Shown: positions 44,766-57,941, counted from the stretch's first letter. The stretch: DNA of 64,000 nt from Aralia elata (GCA_034770075.1 CM068386.1:46780896-46844895), one strand, 5' to 3'. Notes: generated by a model not told the origin, from the sequence alone. A program made the numbers and translations.

Positions 44766-47417
44766 CGGTATAAGGGACTTGCTCAATGTAAAAGTTGAGT
44801 AAGATGAACTTGCCTGTTTGCTCAGCTACAGATAAATTTTAGCTTTAACTAATCGACCTTGGATGACCTATCATTTGGTAAAGTCGATTTATCCATTAGC
44901 ATTGTATAACGGTATATCGATGCACCCATTTATGCTATTTATTTAGTAGATCAACAACTCACCATCTATATTTAATTACTATTTAACATTAGCTACTCGG
45001 AAATTAATTACTGACCTTTAGCTACGAAAATAGATGATAGCTACTCATTGATTACTTATTTAGTTTTACTCTTAATTACCATTCACCCCTAAGGGTAATT
45101 GAGTAATTATTATGCCTTGTTCCTTATTCATCATTAACTAACTACTTAATGAATTAATTCACACACACTTAATTATTAATTAAATAACCAATAGGTATTA
45201 CTATTTTTACCTATAATAATACTCATACTTTATTATTATATTTAATGTAAACTAAATAATAAGCGAATATTCATTATCTTTATTTATTATTATTTGATAA
45301 TAATTACTTTATTAATTCGGTTCATACTTAATTATTATTGAATATTAATAATTAAATATTTATTATCTCTATTTATTATTTATTGATAAATAATAAATAA
45401 TTATTTTATTTACTTTACTCATGATTAATTATTATTAATAATTATTGTCAATAATTAATTCAAATAATAGTTGATCCTTAGGTTATTGTGTGATCATAGA
45501 AATAAACCAAATAGACTTCATCTATGGCTACACTGATTTCCAGTCCCTGATAGCAGCCATATTACCACTATATAATTATTCAAAATCTGTAACATCATAT
45601 ATTGAGCATTTCCCAACCATTAACACCAACCTGTTTACAGTATAGATTTAAGCTACCAGAACCCTAGGGTTCTTTAATATACAGAGACCCAATAATCATC
45701 CCCAATACAGTGTATGCCAACAACTCAATGTATTACATACAACCAACATACTGATACAAACCAACACATTGCTATAACCCAACACATTGATATAAAACTA
45801 CACAGTGATATAAACCATCACAGAGAATATATTTCCCAATACCATTAATATCATAATACCAGATTTCTAAATTAAGATAACCGAACACAATACAATACAA
45901 TTCCAAAACAAATGTATAGTATGAATTAATACCATCATCTGTTAGAACCTTTAAGGTTCACCAGTTTCCCAACAAAGAACTAACACAGAACAATACAATA
46001 CAAGCACGACTCAATCCAAATACAATGTATAACCTATTCAATCAAAGAAGGAAAATAAAAATAACCAACTCAGCTGCTCACTAAGGTACCTTGTTATCGA
46101 TCGTACTGAAATTTTTCTCCTCCTACCGAAATAAGTGACAAAGTCTTGGGACATTTACAGTAGCTCTCCTCCCCTGTTCCCTCTCTATCGATTTCTCCCT
46201 CTATTTGCACAACCAAAATTTTTAGCAGCTTGGGTTAGGGTTCTGGGGGCTCGATTTATAGGAAATTGGTTACCCAAATAATTGGGTATTACCTCAATTG
46301 TTTCGCCAAAAACCATCGGTAGGAAGGAAGTGAGCTATCCGACCGATCCCATCACGCCGCCTGTGAGCTCCGCCGGCACTTCCTCGAGCGTCGCACATCC
46401 CCACCAGTCGCGTCGCCGAATTTCTGGGACCCTTGGTCCGTTCGCCAAACGCTCGGTCGCTCGCTAACTCCCCCGCTCCGTCCGACGGTTGCTCACGCTG
46501 TCGCCGGCTTCAACCCTTGTCCCGTCCGATCGAATCGATAGCTCTAGTGACCCCCATCTCTGATTGCTCGGTTGGGTCTAGCTAGGTTTGATTTGAGAGT
46601 TCGATTTGAGTGTTTGAGTGCCCTAGCTGGGTTATCCCCTATTCTTTGCTCGGTTAATCGATTTTTGAGGGTTTTGAGATTGCGTTGGCTCGACTGAACT
46701 CCCCCAAATTGGTATGCCAATTGGGTTTTCCCCAATTTGATTGGATCGACCCGCTTGCCATGTTATAACCCGGCTGGCAAAGTTTTTTTTTTTTTTTTGG
46801 GCTCAACCCAATAGGGTTGGGCCGATTGAATTAAATAAAAAAAAACAGCCCAAAAAGGAAGTTAAAAAGTAAAGGGATTTGGGCTCAAATTAATAATAAT
46901 TAGGAGCAATGGGCCAATCTAAATAAAGAAAATTGATCCAAATTAAATTAGTCACCTTGTAATTGTAATATTTTAAATTAAATAACTAACCCAATTTAAT
47001 TAATTACTTAAAATATTTATTTTAACCATAATTCTTTATTCGAATTATTTAATCCGATAATGAAATTATTTATTAATTTTCTTCCCAATTTTCTTGCAAT
47101 TAAATTCTTAGGGTTAGATCACTAATTAAATTAGACCATTAGTGAATCCCATTAAAGTAAAAATTAACTTGCATAGTCACAAAAATAAACGTATCACATA
47201 CATAGGTTTAAAATGAGCATACAAAACTAACTCATTAGAGATTAAATATTATATTTAATTAATAACGAAGTTTAAAAAAATTTCTCGAGTATTACAACCA
47301 AGCTCATGTTGGTTCCCAAAAAAAAAAAAAAAAAAAAATTTAGATGCAAAATAAGTCATTAGAAATTAAATTCATTATTTAATTAATAATGAACCTTGAA
47401 AATTTCGGATCATTACA

Positions 47418-47845
47418 ATGTTAATGAATAATTATTGTTCAATATCTACATCTATACTGATTATTGAGATTCGTACATTGTGCAATTGAATTTCTATTCT
47501 ATTATTATTGAACTGTGAATTAAATTAAAGTTCTTTCAAGCGTGAATTGTTTATGAGATAGATCTATGCTATTTGTATCAGCTAGATCAAGCCTGTCTAA
47601 ATTTGTTAAACCAAATGTATTTTAAAAGCTGTTCTTATTAAATTGCTATGGTAAGAACTCTTGGCTGAGAAAAGGATAAATTTGATTAAGGCATGATATC
47701 AATGCTGGTTTATTAAGTGTTTATGCATAAATCACGTGGTATGAAAGGTTGATCCCCTTGATTGCCAAAACTTTTTAAGAGGTCCAGTTTAAATGTTGAG
47801 AACCTTGGCAAATGTCTACGGTTATTTCCAACCACTCAGTAATTG
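47418..47845 (+). repeat. LTR scrap of the element-E family
   Basis: It matches 61209-61636 of element E's LTR in the same orientation with scattered differences (shared: TAATTATTGTTC/GAT, TGAGAAAAGGATAAATTTGA). The left side is cut exactly at the end of LTR C', so C' had inserted into this LTR. Confidence 0.85.
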
Positions 47846-47921
47846 GCTGGTTTATTAAGTGTTTATGCATATATATATATAATACGCGTCATATTAATAA
47901 ACATGCGAAGCATGTTGGATA

Positions 47922-47960
<39 letters not shown>
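47846..47960. repeat. Copied 26-bp segment plus (AT)n microsatellite
   Basis: The 26 bases at 47846-47871 are an exact copy of 47704-47729. An AT-rich stretch with a 7-bp hairpin (AACATGC-GAA-GCATGTT, 47900-47916) and an AT dinucleotide run (about 47928-47957) follow. Confidence 0.85.
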
Positions 47961-48880
47961 AGCATGCACATATAGAATACTATATTCTACTCGGATTGAT
48001 TATGAATTTTTATTCTAGTTTGATTCACTAGTGCCACCAAGTGAACTAAAAGGTCAAACCTAAAGGGTGCAAAAACTGCATTTAAATATAACTATTACAT
48101 TTAAACCCCGGCTTCATTACAAACGGGTCTTCAAGCGCTCCTTGCTCCTTCGTCTCCAATTTTTTAAAATAATTCTAACTAATCCTATTACATAAACTAT
48201 TTACAATAAATAGAAACCTTGATCAGCAGATAAGGAGAAGTACATAGGAGGGAGATAGAATTTACGTAAGAAAAATTAGAGAAGACGAGGTACGCAAACC
48301 CCATTTATAAAACCCCCTCATTCATGCATCCACATAAAATAAATCCACATTGGTCAATTGTCTATTAGCAATCCCATTTATTATTATACATATCTCTATA
48401 TGTATCAATAAATAACATTCATTTCATGACATTAAAACATTCAATATCTATATATATTGATATCATTTAATGGGCAATTTAAAGTTACATGAAATCCAAT
48501 TTCAAGTTTAAAATAACTCCTTATTTTAATTATAAGACCATGTAAAATAACTCTTTATTTTAATTCAATTCCAAATCAAAATAAACTCCTTTATTTATAA
48601 TTTAGAATTTCTGAAAAATTACAAAATGAACTTACAGCCTTCATGCGCCGCAGCTAACAGATTCGAGCGTCGCGGCCCTCACCCAGCGTCGCGGCTCACA
48701 TAAACGTGCGTCGCAGCCCACAAGTTCTGTCCATTCGTTTCATGTTTTTTCAGATCGCGATTTTTGCAGTTTTCTCCTAAAAACATGATTCTATACTAAC
48801 AATAATGCCCAATTAAATTGTTTTAAACACATCAACATATATATCGAATCAAAACAATAAATAGTACGCATAAAGTTTGG
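47961..48880 (-). other. 5' leader of a minus-strand copia element
   Basis: This is the sequence downstream of the primer site in element sense. It holds three GTCGCGGC/GCGTCGC-type GC-rich repeats (about 48643-48720) in AT-rich surroundings and no gag or pol. The left limit, where copia sequence ends, is not clear. Confidence 0.5.
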
Positions 48881-48892
48881 CTCTTGATACCA
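48881..48892 (-). other. Primer-binding site of the minus-strand copia element
   Basis: Minus-strand TGGTATCAAGAG begins one base after the LTR end; it resembles the initiator-Met complement TGGTATCAGAGC with an inserted A. Confidence 0.75.
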
Positions 48893-48893
48893 C

Positions 48894-50644
48894 TACTAGG
48901 TTTGTATATAATGCGAACATACAATCAAAATTGCATATAATGAGCGGAAGCATGGTAAATCAGAATTTAAAATTTTACAAACGGATCCAAGGATCAATCT
49001 TTATGCGCAATTATTAATTAACATAGGAAGATAGAGAATTAGAAATTATACCTTTGTAGAAATTAGCTTCCTCAAGTACGAGTTCAACTCCAAAAAACTT
49101 CACGAAGATTCCTTCTTTTGATCAACGCAAGCCACCCAAGTGTTTGGCCTCTAGAGGTGATCCACCAAAGAATAATACTTACTCAAGAAGATGGGTGATG
49201 ACAACTCTATAGAATTATGAGTATTCTCCCAATTCTTATGGAAGAGTGTGTAACCTTAAATCATAACAAGACTTCTCTTATTTATAGATGTAGGCAACCC
49301 TACTAAACTATTTAGGTTTAAGGTTTTATTAATTTTATTCCTAATCTAATTAGGATCTAATATGAGAATACTCCTATTAATTAATTCCTAACCCATTTAA
49401 AAATTAAATAATAGTAATAGTAATAATAATAAGACACCTCTTATTAATTTATAATTAGTATTTCCAAAACACTAAATAATAAATATTAAGTTATTTAATT
49501 TATTCTATCAACATAGTTTAAATTAAATATACTTTACTTATTATTACGATTATGCCATTTACTTTTTAAATAAATATTTTCTTTTTGCGGTGTGACCCTT
49601 TAGGTTCTCCACATTAAACCGGTTGTGAATAAATTTATTAGAATAATTCTAATCTTATTTAATAAAATAAATTAAACTATTTAATTCATTTAAATAAATA
49701 ATATTTATTCTATAATAAGGGTAAGCCCCTTAGCGATCAATGACTTTCCAGACAATATAGATTTCAACATTAATCACAAAAGAACCTTTTAGTGAATAGT
49801 TACCGTACAATTCAATTCTTCTACTATACAATGTCCCAATTAAATATAGGACATGAAATTACTGTCAAATCTTATTTTATTTAATTATATATATTTCGAT
49901 TCACAAATGGACAATTCTAAATAATGCAAATTAGAAACAACTTTCTAATTTTATTCTGCCTTGGCCAAAGACTAGTGAATTGTCATTTATCGAATCACAT
50001 AGGACATTCTCTCCTTTTACTAGAAGCGGTAGATTCTCTATTGATTATTCACCTATCTCCATGTATAACTTATTATATCCAAGCACACCTTATGTCATAC
50101 CCTAAAGGTATTAAGGAATATATCAAAGCATAATTCATCAAGCACAAGATAATATGATAATCTCAAGTTCAAGGATCACTTGTATTACTATCACTAGAGG
50201 AATTCCTATTGACATACGAGTAAAACTCTATTACGTATTCCTTTAGGGAGCCACGTTCAGTGAACTTATTCTCTAATAAGTACCTACATCCTTGCTTTAG
50301 TGTTTACACACAAATAATTATGAGATCAATCATTCTCTTCCTAAGAGCAAGCAAAATATGTACTAATTTATCCGGATTTACTAATCCCCATTTTAGTAAT
50401 CTATCGATTAAAAACTATTTTAGTTTTAAGCTATCTAAGAATTTAGATCTCATTAGCATGATCATCATCATGATTCTAAAAATATTGCTTAAACTAAGGG
50501 TTTATCACATTTAATATAACAGTACCATGTAGATAATATAAAATGCCTTGAATAAATAATTTTTTTTATTAATAAACGAATAAGATTACAAAGTACATGC
50601 TTTATCATATCAAATATGATTGACTTCTGTGTATACTACTTTCA
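48894..50644 (-). repeat. 5' LTR of a minus-strand Ty1/copia element (1751 bp)
   Basis: In element sense it starts TGAAAGTAGT (50644) and ends AACCTAGTA (48894), so the terminal CA has become TA. It is the full-length relative of the LTR pieces at 10420-17208 and 34121-35425. A TATA-like CTATAAATAAG lies at 49277-49287. The element is inserted in the pseudogene at 50645-52563. Confidence 0.9.
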
Positions 50645-52563
50645 CCTTAGTGGTCAGAGAGTTGATGGACTGCTCATTCTGCTGCTGAAGTGTTCGCACA
50701 ACCTACTTTTGTTCGTCAAGAACTTGGAGAAATATTTTATCGCGATCATGAAGACGACCAAACATTTCTTTGAACATAGATTTTAGTTGCTTCTGTAGTT
50801 CTCTTCCCAAATCTCCAGGTAGATGACCTGCAATAGTTATGATGTCGTCCATGCGGTGACGAAGCTCAGTCGAGTTTTGCTCAAGTTTATCCTCAATGTC
50901 ATGTGATATGGTACTGGTCAGGTCAGTCAGTTGTTGAGTAGTGGGAATAACTGCCAGACGTTTCAAGATGCGCTCAAGAGGGGGCTCAGGACTGTCTTTA
51001 GGTCCTTGGGATAAGTTGAGGAGTGCAAAAGGTAGATCGAAGAATTCTTTCTTGGAAGAGGAAGGAATATCAAAGAGAATAGATTGAGTATATTCTTGTT
51101 TGGGAAGATGTAAAGGAGAACTAACAGGTGATTGTTTGGGAGATACAAGAATAAATGCTTTGGATTTAGTGGGCTGAGGAGTTTGAAAGTCTACAACCGG
51201 AGAGGAGAATGGAAAGGAGGTAGTTGAGTGGACTGGTGATTGGTTAGGTGTGGCTAGTAAGGTGGATAGTTGAATGAGAGAGGGATAATCTGTATGAATG
51301 TGTATAGGGTGATGTACAAGAGAGGGAGAAATATGAACATCGATTGTAGGGTTTTGAGACTCTACGATCAGAGAGGGTGATGTCTGTGTATCAGACGTAG
51401 AGTGTGGAAGCTCTACGACTGGAGGACTAGTGTTATCGATATCAATCATAGGGTTCTAAGACTCTACGATTGGAGAGTTTATTATTGGTTCAGCAGGTGT
51501 AAGGTGTGGAGATCCCGTGATTGGAGGATTATTTGAAGTTTCAGCAAGATGAGGTGGAATAGTCAAAAGTTCATAAACTTGAGAGATAGATTCTTAAAGT
51601 CCTTTATCCCAGCCATATGAAGGAAAAACACAACTTAGAAAAGAGGATGGGACAATATGTACCTTTTGAGGCATAGGAGAAGTATTGTAGGGCACAGAGC
51701 ATAGCAGCTTTGTGGCATACTTGAGAACTCTTGGGAAATTTATAGCCACTAGCTTCAGATTGAGGTATCTGGAGTAACTCCAATGAATACAGCTCTGATC
51801 TCTTAAATTGATAGCCTTCAGAAGCGTCAGAAGTGGCAGAAAAATGAGCATTTGATCACTATCAGGATCAGGGTCGTAGAGAGTGGTGCTACGATCCATT
51901 TCCAGGTCAAAGAAACTTCTAACGAGCTCATCTGCACTCATTGCAACTAGCCGCATTCGTCTTTCTCCAGATCTTATCCATTTATCAGGGAGAGTAACGT
52001 TGGGATCTTCATATACTCCAAGTATAATACGCCTCTGAATCCCTTGCGATGTAGAAGGAATGGAGGGAGGAGGAACTGAATACCCAACAGGTTGCTCCCC
52101 CCTCGATGTAGGATCCTCTAATTTTTAGATCGAAGGGTCATAACCCTTATTGACATCGTCTACGACTATCTCAATAGTATGAGTCACATGCGGAGATGTA
52201 TCTGATGAATGCAACGATCATTGAGCAGAATCTTTTCTGTACTTAGTCCTCATCTCTTCTCTCTTCCTCTTTTCTTCTCTTTTCTTCTGTTTTTCTGCTT
52301 CTGATCTCTTCTTCTTCTCTACTTGAGGCCCATGACTCAATCCTTTCTTAGCCAAATCTTTTTTTCCTTCTTTGAGCTCTAGCTTGTCATCCGTCCTAGC
52401 CATTTCTTCAGTTCCTTAGGGCTCAGGTGTAGATGCCAGATCAACTTCTTTACATGGCTCATGAATAACATCCTTCATAGCCAACCCATCAGCAAGTCTT
52501 GGCTCAGGCACTGATGCCATCTCTACCATTATTTGATAATCATCTCGTGGCTTAGGTATAGAT
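50645..52563 (-). pseudogene. Unidentified long reading frame with six stops, retroelement-associated
   Basis: One minus-strand frame runs over about 640 codons without frameshift, interrupted by stops at 52416, 52218, 52125, 51594, 51456 and 50703. It begins with an acidic region, then a Lys/Glu-rich segment (KKKRSEAEKQKKREEKRKRE), a folded-looking middle (DKWIRSGERRMRLVAMSADE, LIFLPLLTLLKAINLRDQ, RYLNLKLVAINFPRVLKYAT), a Ser/Pro/Thr-rich linker and a C-terminal coiled coil (IEDKLEQNSTELRHRMDDII, then VVRTLQQQNEQSINSLTTK). The middle recalls plant-specific proteins of unknown function carried by Athila/Tat-type elements, but I cannot confirm this. It is cut on the left by a copia LTR and on the right by a chromovirus LTR. 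Confidence 0.55.
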
Positions 52564-53030
52564 TGTAACGCCCCCGAATTCGGACGATCGCCGTCCGAAT
52601 AAGGGTTTGACGTTAACTCAACATCTTTTGTAACTTAATCAATGATCCCATAATCATATTGGTTGAATTAGTCTATTACAAACTAATTAAATTATAAATT
52701 TCATCAACTTCATCCCTAGATCTTAACTTGATCTCGATCTCATTCTTTCTACAAGTATCAACTTGTAGTTCATTCGTATATATGGATAACACCATATATA
52801 TATGTCAAATTTTAACCTTAAGATTCAGACATTCTATAATTTTATATATCCAAGTTTCACAGCATAAATAACAAAGATTGTTCTTGGCAACAGAGGAGCG
52901 CATTCTAGTAATTTTGGCATTTTACCGGCGCTCAATAGTGTAACCTCAGTGCTTACAGAACTCCTAATATCATTCAATACCCTTACTTAGATGCATAACT
53001 TTTATAAATATATCTCTTCATATCGATATT
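52564..53030 (-). repeat. Chromovirus LTR fragment
   Basis: It starts TGTAACGCCCCCGAATTCGG, the group's terminal motif, with no primer site to its left, so 52564 is an element end inserted in the pseudogene (possible target duplication TAGAT at 52559-52563). It is interrupted at 53031 by the next LTR. Confidence 0.7.
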
Positions 53031-54508
53031 TGTTGGCTACTTTCGTAGTCATAAAACACGCGCAAGTATACACGGTCAACAAGTAATAAAGTGTGAGTAA
53101 AAGTCGATCCCACGAGGAATTATCTCTAATGCTTAACGAAGTACTAACTGTATATCGTTTCGATCTTATTTAAACAACAGAACATATGAATTAAAATTAA
53201 ACTAACTAACAAAAAGAAATAACATAAATAGATAGATAACTATCTAAGAACACAATACCCCCCAAATACTTCATTTAAATCTCCTAACCCTCTAATTGAT
53301 TATACGGTCACGATGATTTGTCAATCGAGAAACCTAAGCATTCATATACCTCTTCCGAGGTCATATGACTATCACCCTTTGCGACACATAGGTATATTCC
53401 TATCCTATATACTAGCAAGTCATTCAATTCTAGGAACAATAACAAGGCACATGTCATAGAAGCCCCCGCAAATCACTCCTAAAATGAATAAACTCTCACA
53501 TAAGGGAGTCATTAAGATTAAATCCTCAATTTGGCTACATATGATGTATAAGTATATTCCTATCCTATACACAAATTATGCATCCCAACACACGCATAAT
53601 AAACATAATCACATGTCAATATATTTATGGTCTCAATCAATATTCCATTTCCCAATTTCATAAAGATTACCAAGTTAACTACTAATTCCTTAGCAATTAA
53701 ACGTTAAGCACATAATATATCGATCCAACTCATATGGTGCTAACCCCAATAGTTGGCGTAGTGGTTCAAATGAGACCCCGGGGCGAGCCGTAAACTCGGA
53801 CGTCCTGGGATCGAATACCACTAGCAACAATTTGTCAAGGTCAGAAATGGTTCATGGGGCCACGGGGACGCGGGCGCAAGGCTGTATGAAAAGCCTGACC
53901 CGGGGTGGGGAGACTTAGTCCGACTGCGGTTGGGAAACTCCATATTATCAAAAAAAAAAAACTCATATGGTGCCAATCAAAAGGAAAATCTATTCAATAC
54001 AAATTAAGCAAAATGGTTCAATTACATTCTTAGAACAAAAACTAATTAATTACATAGAAGGGAAGAAAATAAAGGAAGACAAGGTGGCTTCCCTTTTAAT
54101 GGATGATGAAACTCCATTGGAGCACCTCCAATGAAGCATCTTGAAGAACCATGGCCAAAGGCCATGGCCACCTTCTCTTTTTTCGGTCGTCGCTGCTCCT
54201 CCTTTCTTTTCTTCCTGCGGCTGCTGGTGAAATGAAAAGATACTTCATATTGGGCATTAGGTTTGTCTTTTAAAAGCTCAGATCTAGCTAAAATCCTGAC
54301 CCGGCGCTGCAACGCTCGGATTCATGCTGTAATTGGCGCTGCCCTATAGATGCCTTCATTTTATCCGGCGCTGCGGCACCGCGATTTGCTCTTGAAATGG
54401 CACGGCGGCGCCTGAATCTCCTCGAGCTACTGAGAAGTGGCGCTGCGACGCCCAAAACAAGCACTAACTTCGGCGTCGCAGCGTTGGTACTAGAAATTTG
54501 ATTCTACA
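53031..54508 (-). repeat. Athila-like LTR, probably solo or truncated
   Basis: The left end (TGTTGGCTAC, then CGATCCCACGAGG at 53108-53120) has the layout of the Athila-like LTR at 10555. The putative right end is TTCTACA at 54508. A GC-rich GGCGCTGC-type block lies at 54300-54490. No primer site or gag is seen, and the flanking 5-mers (ATATT, GCAGC) do not match, so the right boundary is uncertain. The short open frames (for example 54046-54312) do not look coding. A SINE sits inside at 53741. Confidence 0.5.
53728..53973 (+). mobile_element. tRNA-derived SINE with 13-bp target duplication
   Basis: Body 53741-53960 (220 bp) is flanked by ACTCATATGGTGC at 53728-53740 and 53961-53973. The 5' part has a box A-like TAGTTGGCGTAGTGG (53750-53764) and a box B-like GGGATCGAATACC (53807-53819), the internal RNA polymerase III promoter of tRNA genes. 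The unique body is GC-rich, and the 3' end is TATC followed by 11-12 A. It encodes no protein and depends on LINE enzymes. The perfect target duplication suggests a fairly recent insertion. I cannot name the family. Confidence 0.92.
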
Positions 54509-54525
54509 GCAGCTGCTACTGCTGG

Positions 54526-57500
54526 TGTAATGATTGTAAATATTCGGATCTTTGTAATTCGGGTTTCTAAATATAATTCAATAAAATAAGAATTATTATT
54601 TTTATTGATGTTATGGTGTGCTATGTGGTTTAAAGATCGATATTGACCTAATGAATGTGTTATGTGATTCTGTATATGTGGTGTGATTTCTAGACGAAAA
54701 AAATAATTTTTTCCGAGAAAAACACTGAAAACACTATTCATAAAACGCAGAAAATGTCTTTCTCGTTTTTCAAAATTTTGAATCACGGGATGTTATTTAT
54801 TTGAGAACGGGAGATGAAATCTCCAATAAAACTGCCAAAAGAAATTTCACGATTTTAGCCTTCGTGATGAGTTAGAAGATCTAACTAGAACTAAATCAGG
54901 TAACCGAGCGATTTCGGTTGAGTAAACCCTAAATATTTATAGAAGAGGGTAAAATGGACTTTTGGTTAACTATAATGATTAATATAGTTAACTAAAAAAA
55001 GGGGGAAACTAGAAATTGGAACTAAGTTTTATAGTAACTGAATGGGAAATGAGCCTAGTTACTAAGTTGGCTCGGTTAGGGTTCGGTGGGGGTTAGCTAG
55101 GGTTGGCTAGGGTTGAGCCATGGTTCAAGCCCTAGGGTTAAACCCTAAATGAAATTGAGATTAAAGTAGCTTGTAATTCCTAAAACTAGTGAGGGGCATT
55201 ATGGGCCAAAGTGGCCAGCCATGTGATAATAAAAGGGACGAGAAGGTGAGTCATCTAGCATGACTCACCATTATTAGACAAACATATATTGGTTGGTTCC
55301 TCGTTAAACCATTAAGTTATCCAAACAAAGCCTTAAGTAATGATTAAGTCTCTAAACCTTGGTTAGTTAGCCTAACCAATGTAAAAGGTTAGGTTAGTTG
55401 GTGGGGGAAATAAGCTAGGTTATCCATACTTAGCCATTTTCCATCTCATTCATCTTCATCTTCTATTTCAAGAGAGAAAAGCTACAGAGCAAAGAAAGAA
55501 AAGCAAGAACAAAGATCAAGAGAAAGAGAGAAACCAAGAGAGTTTGTGAGGTATCATCTAAGAAGGAGGATCAAGATCATTAGCTTGGATCATCTAGCAA
55601 GAAAGAGGAAGTCTAGCAAGATCTAAGAACAAGAAGAAACCAATAAGGGTAAGAAAAACAACCAAGTTCTTTATTTAGTCTTTTTATTAGTTTTATAGCT
55701 TTAAAAAGCTTTTTAGTTGTTTAGGAAGTGCTTGTTGGTGGTTGTTGTTTAACGATCAAAGAAGGATCATGGAGAGATAAGGAAGTTATCTTTATAAGAA
55801 CCTTGATAAAACTTACCGTTAAAAGCTATGAAGCGATAACGATAGTTAAAAGCCTAACCTATGCGTAATGGATGAAAAATGCGATAGATGACGTAAAATG
55901 GACCTAAAGGATGGTGGTTATGTCGTATGATATAGTCCACAAGTTTAATAGGATTAGTTCCTCGTAAAAAGGGAGACAAATTCGCCATAACGAAGCTATG
56001 GCGAGAAATGTCCAAAAAGGCGTTTTAAAACATTAATAAGATTTAACTCCGAGTGGGGTGCGGACTTTTGGCCATAGTGTTCGAATGATTCTAGAACCAT
56101 AGGCTTGTTAAAGTGTATGAAAAACGGGATTTGTGGGCTCAAGAACGAGTCCAATCGAATGTCAGGTGAACAAGTTATGCTATAATGAAGTTAACATTGA
56201 AAAATGTCGTTTATTGAAAAAGCCGTCCGTAATGGGACTTTTTGGGTTAATGTTTGAGATTGCTATAAATCTTGGAAAATTATTTCTAGTATGTTAAGAT
56301 ATAGTTCATGTGATATATTAGAGATAGGATTAGACGTTAGAATTAATCGCGTCGTCGGACAAAGTTCTGCAGAAGCAGAACACTTTGTTTTGTTGGTTCA
56401 GGCATTCCCGTCGGGGCGCACTCGGCAGAGAGTTGGCGCCGAGGAGGGAGAAATTAGTCCTGTGGGGCACGCTGGGGGCGCGGATGCCAGGCACCAGTTT
56501 TTCCTATTTTCCGACTTTTGTTCGATCAAGCGTAACTTTTGCATACTAACTCTGATTTTAGTAATTCAAGATGTTTCGGAAATCTAACGAAGAGACCTCA
56601 ACTCTTATTCGATGAGAATTAAAGATTGAGTGTTGGAAATAATTTTTAAATGAAGCTTTAGTCAGGGCTAATGAATAATCGAGGGGTCAAAACGAGATAA
56701 GTTCTTCGGAATGCCAAACCAACGAACCCCGTTAACTAAGATTCTTGAGTCTAATCAATAGACATTAAGAAATATAGTTTAATGTTAGTGTAAACCATAA
56801 ATGGCGATCAATGTGTGCCTAATTGGTATGTTTCTGTGCAGTGAATGTGTAGGACATATAAAAGGCGATTAACGCTAAAAGTCTAGAGTCCGCAAAGGCA
56901 AGTGTTCTAACCTTGTGAAATTTATTATGTGCAAGTTTTATATTCATTTGATCATACTCTCATGAATAATTATAAGTATGTTATAATTACGCAATATGCG
57001 TATATCATGAACAGTTTCAAACTTACAATGATATATATCAAACAAGTTTTGTTATGATGGTAAGTTCTAATATACTTGAACTAATTTCAAAGTTAGTCTA
57101 AGCCGATTGTTCCGGCTAGACACATGTTAAGCATTTTATTGATTTCATTATAATCCTCTGAAATGTTATTGGTTTAAGTAGAGCTTTCCAACCAATTGCA
57201 CTTGGTTTGGATTCAATTCTGAGAATGAACAACCCTAATATGGGGAATATTTTAGTCAGACATTCCCGACAAGGCTTCAAGTGCCGAAACAATAACGCAA
57301 TGTCGTTTCTAGTATGTAGTGTTGATCAATGCAGGGCATAACGGGCTGATCACCCACCGTGCCCGTAAGATATGACGGTTTCACAGTTGAATTACTGTTG
57401 AACCTTTTCAAAAGAAAACAGAAGTTCTTGGTCTTTCGACCGCTCAGCATGATAGTCAATATGTAGTTTCAAAAGTATTTGTTATTCAGAATTGTTTCAG

Positions 57501-57926
57501 ATTCCGTCACAAATATTGTTCGGTTGTTGAAGCATATGAAAATGGAAATATTTAATTCTTACTAATATTGTTATAGTTAATTGTTATTATTTGCTGAGCA
57601 ATCAAATGCTCACCCTTGCTAGTAATTAAATGTTTCCAGCTAAGCCTGAGCACGTAGAAGGTTTCAGAAAGGATAAGGGGAAAGGAAAGTTGAACGAGTA
57701 GCGGAGTATTCGTGCTTTGTAATAGCTAGGTTTATTGTAATAATACTTACATAATATTATATATGCACTTTTAAGGGTCTGAGAACTTGGGGATTGTAAG
57801 ACTATGTTTGTAATAGCTAGTAATTACCTTCATAGCGTTAATATTATTTAGATGTTTGTTGTGGATGATTAGTATCATGGTGCACCGGATACGGGCTTGA
57901 AGGTACCTAGATTTGGGGGCATTACA
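54526..57926 (+). repeat. 5' LTR of chromovirus element D (3401 bp)
   Basis: It starts TGTAATGATTGTAAATATTC and ends TTTGGGGGCATTACA, then a primer site. A TATA-like TATTTATAG lies at 54933-54941, and GGGGCGC/GGCGCC-rich sequence at 56405-56490. The block ending GCTCACCCTTGCTAG (57609-57623) is the + sense form of a segment shared by the other chromovirus LTRs. Confidence 0.87.
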
Positions 57927-57928
57927 GG

Positions 57929-57941
57929 TTGGTATCAAAGC
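57929..57941 (+). other. Primer-binding site of element D, initiator tRNA-Met
   Basis: TTGGTATCAAAGC begins three bases after the LTR end; one mismatch to the initiator-Met complement. Confidence 0.87.

Larger units (their letters stand above)
42566..47417 (-). repeat. Second chromovirus LTR (C'), lacking its 3' end
   Basis: The right end TCGGATCATTACA (47417) matches the LTR start motif of this group. Long stretches are related to 36111-40157, for example the block with TCGACCTTGGATGACCTATC at about 44850 versus 37155, though clearly diverged. The TGTGACGC end and primer site are missing: the LTR is joined to reverse transcriptase of element C at 42565. It may be the 5' LTR of element C after a large deletion. 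TATA-like CCTATAAATCGA is at 46251-46262; a GC-rich block lies at 46320-46540. Confidence 0.75.

Noticed and set aside
50703..51449. 248-codon minus-strand frame as a separate gene
   Set aside because: The reading frame continues on both sides through stop codons, so it is one piece of a longer pseudogene.
54046..54312. 88-codon minus-strand frame rich in Lys and Arg
   Set aside because: It lies in the Athila-like LTR; composition only, no recognisable domain, no support for expression.
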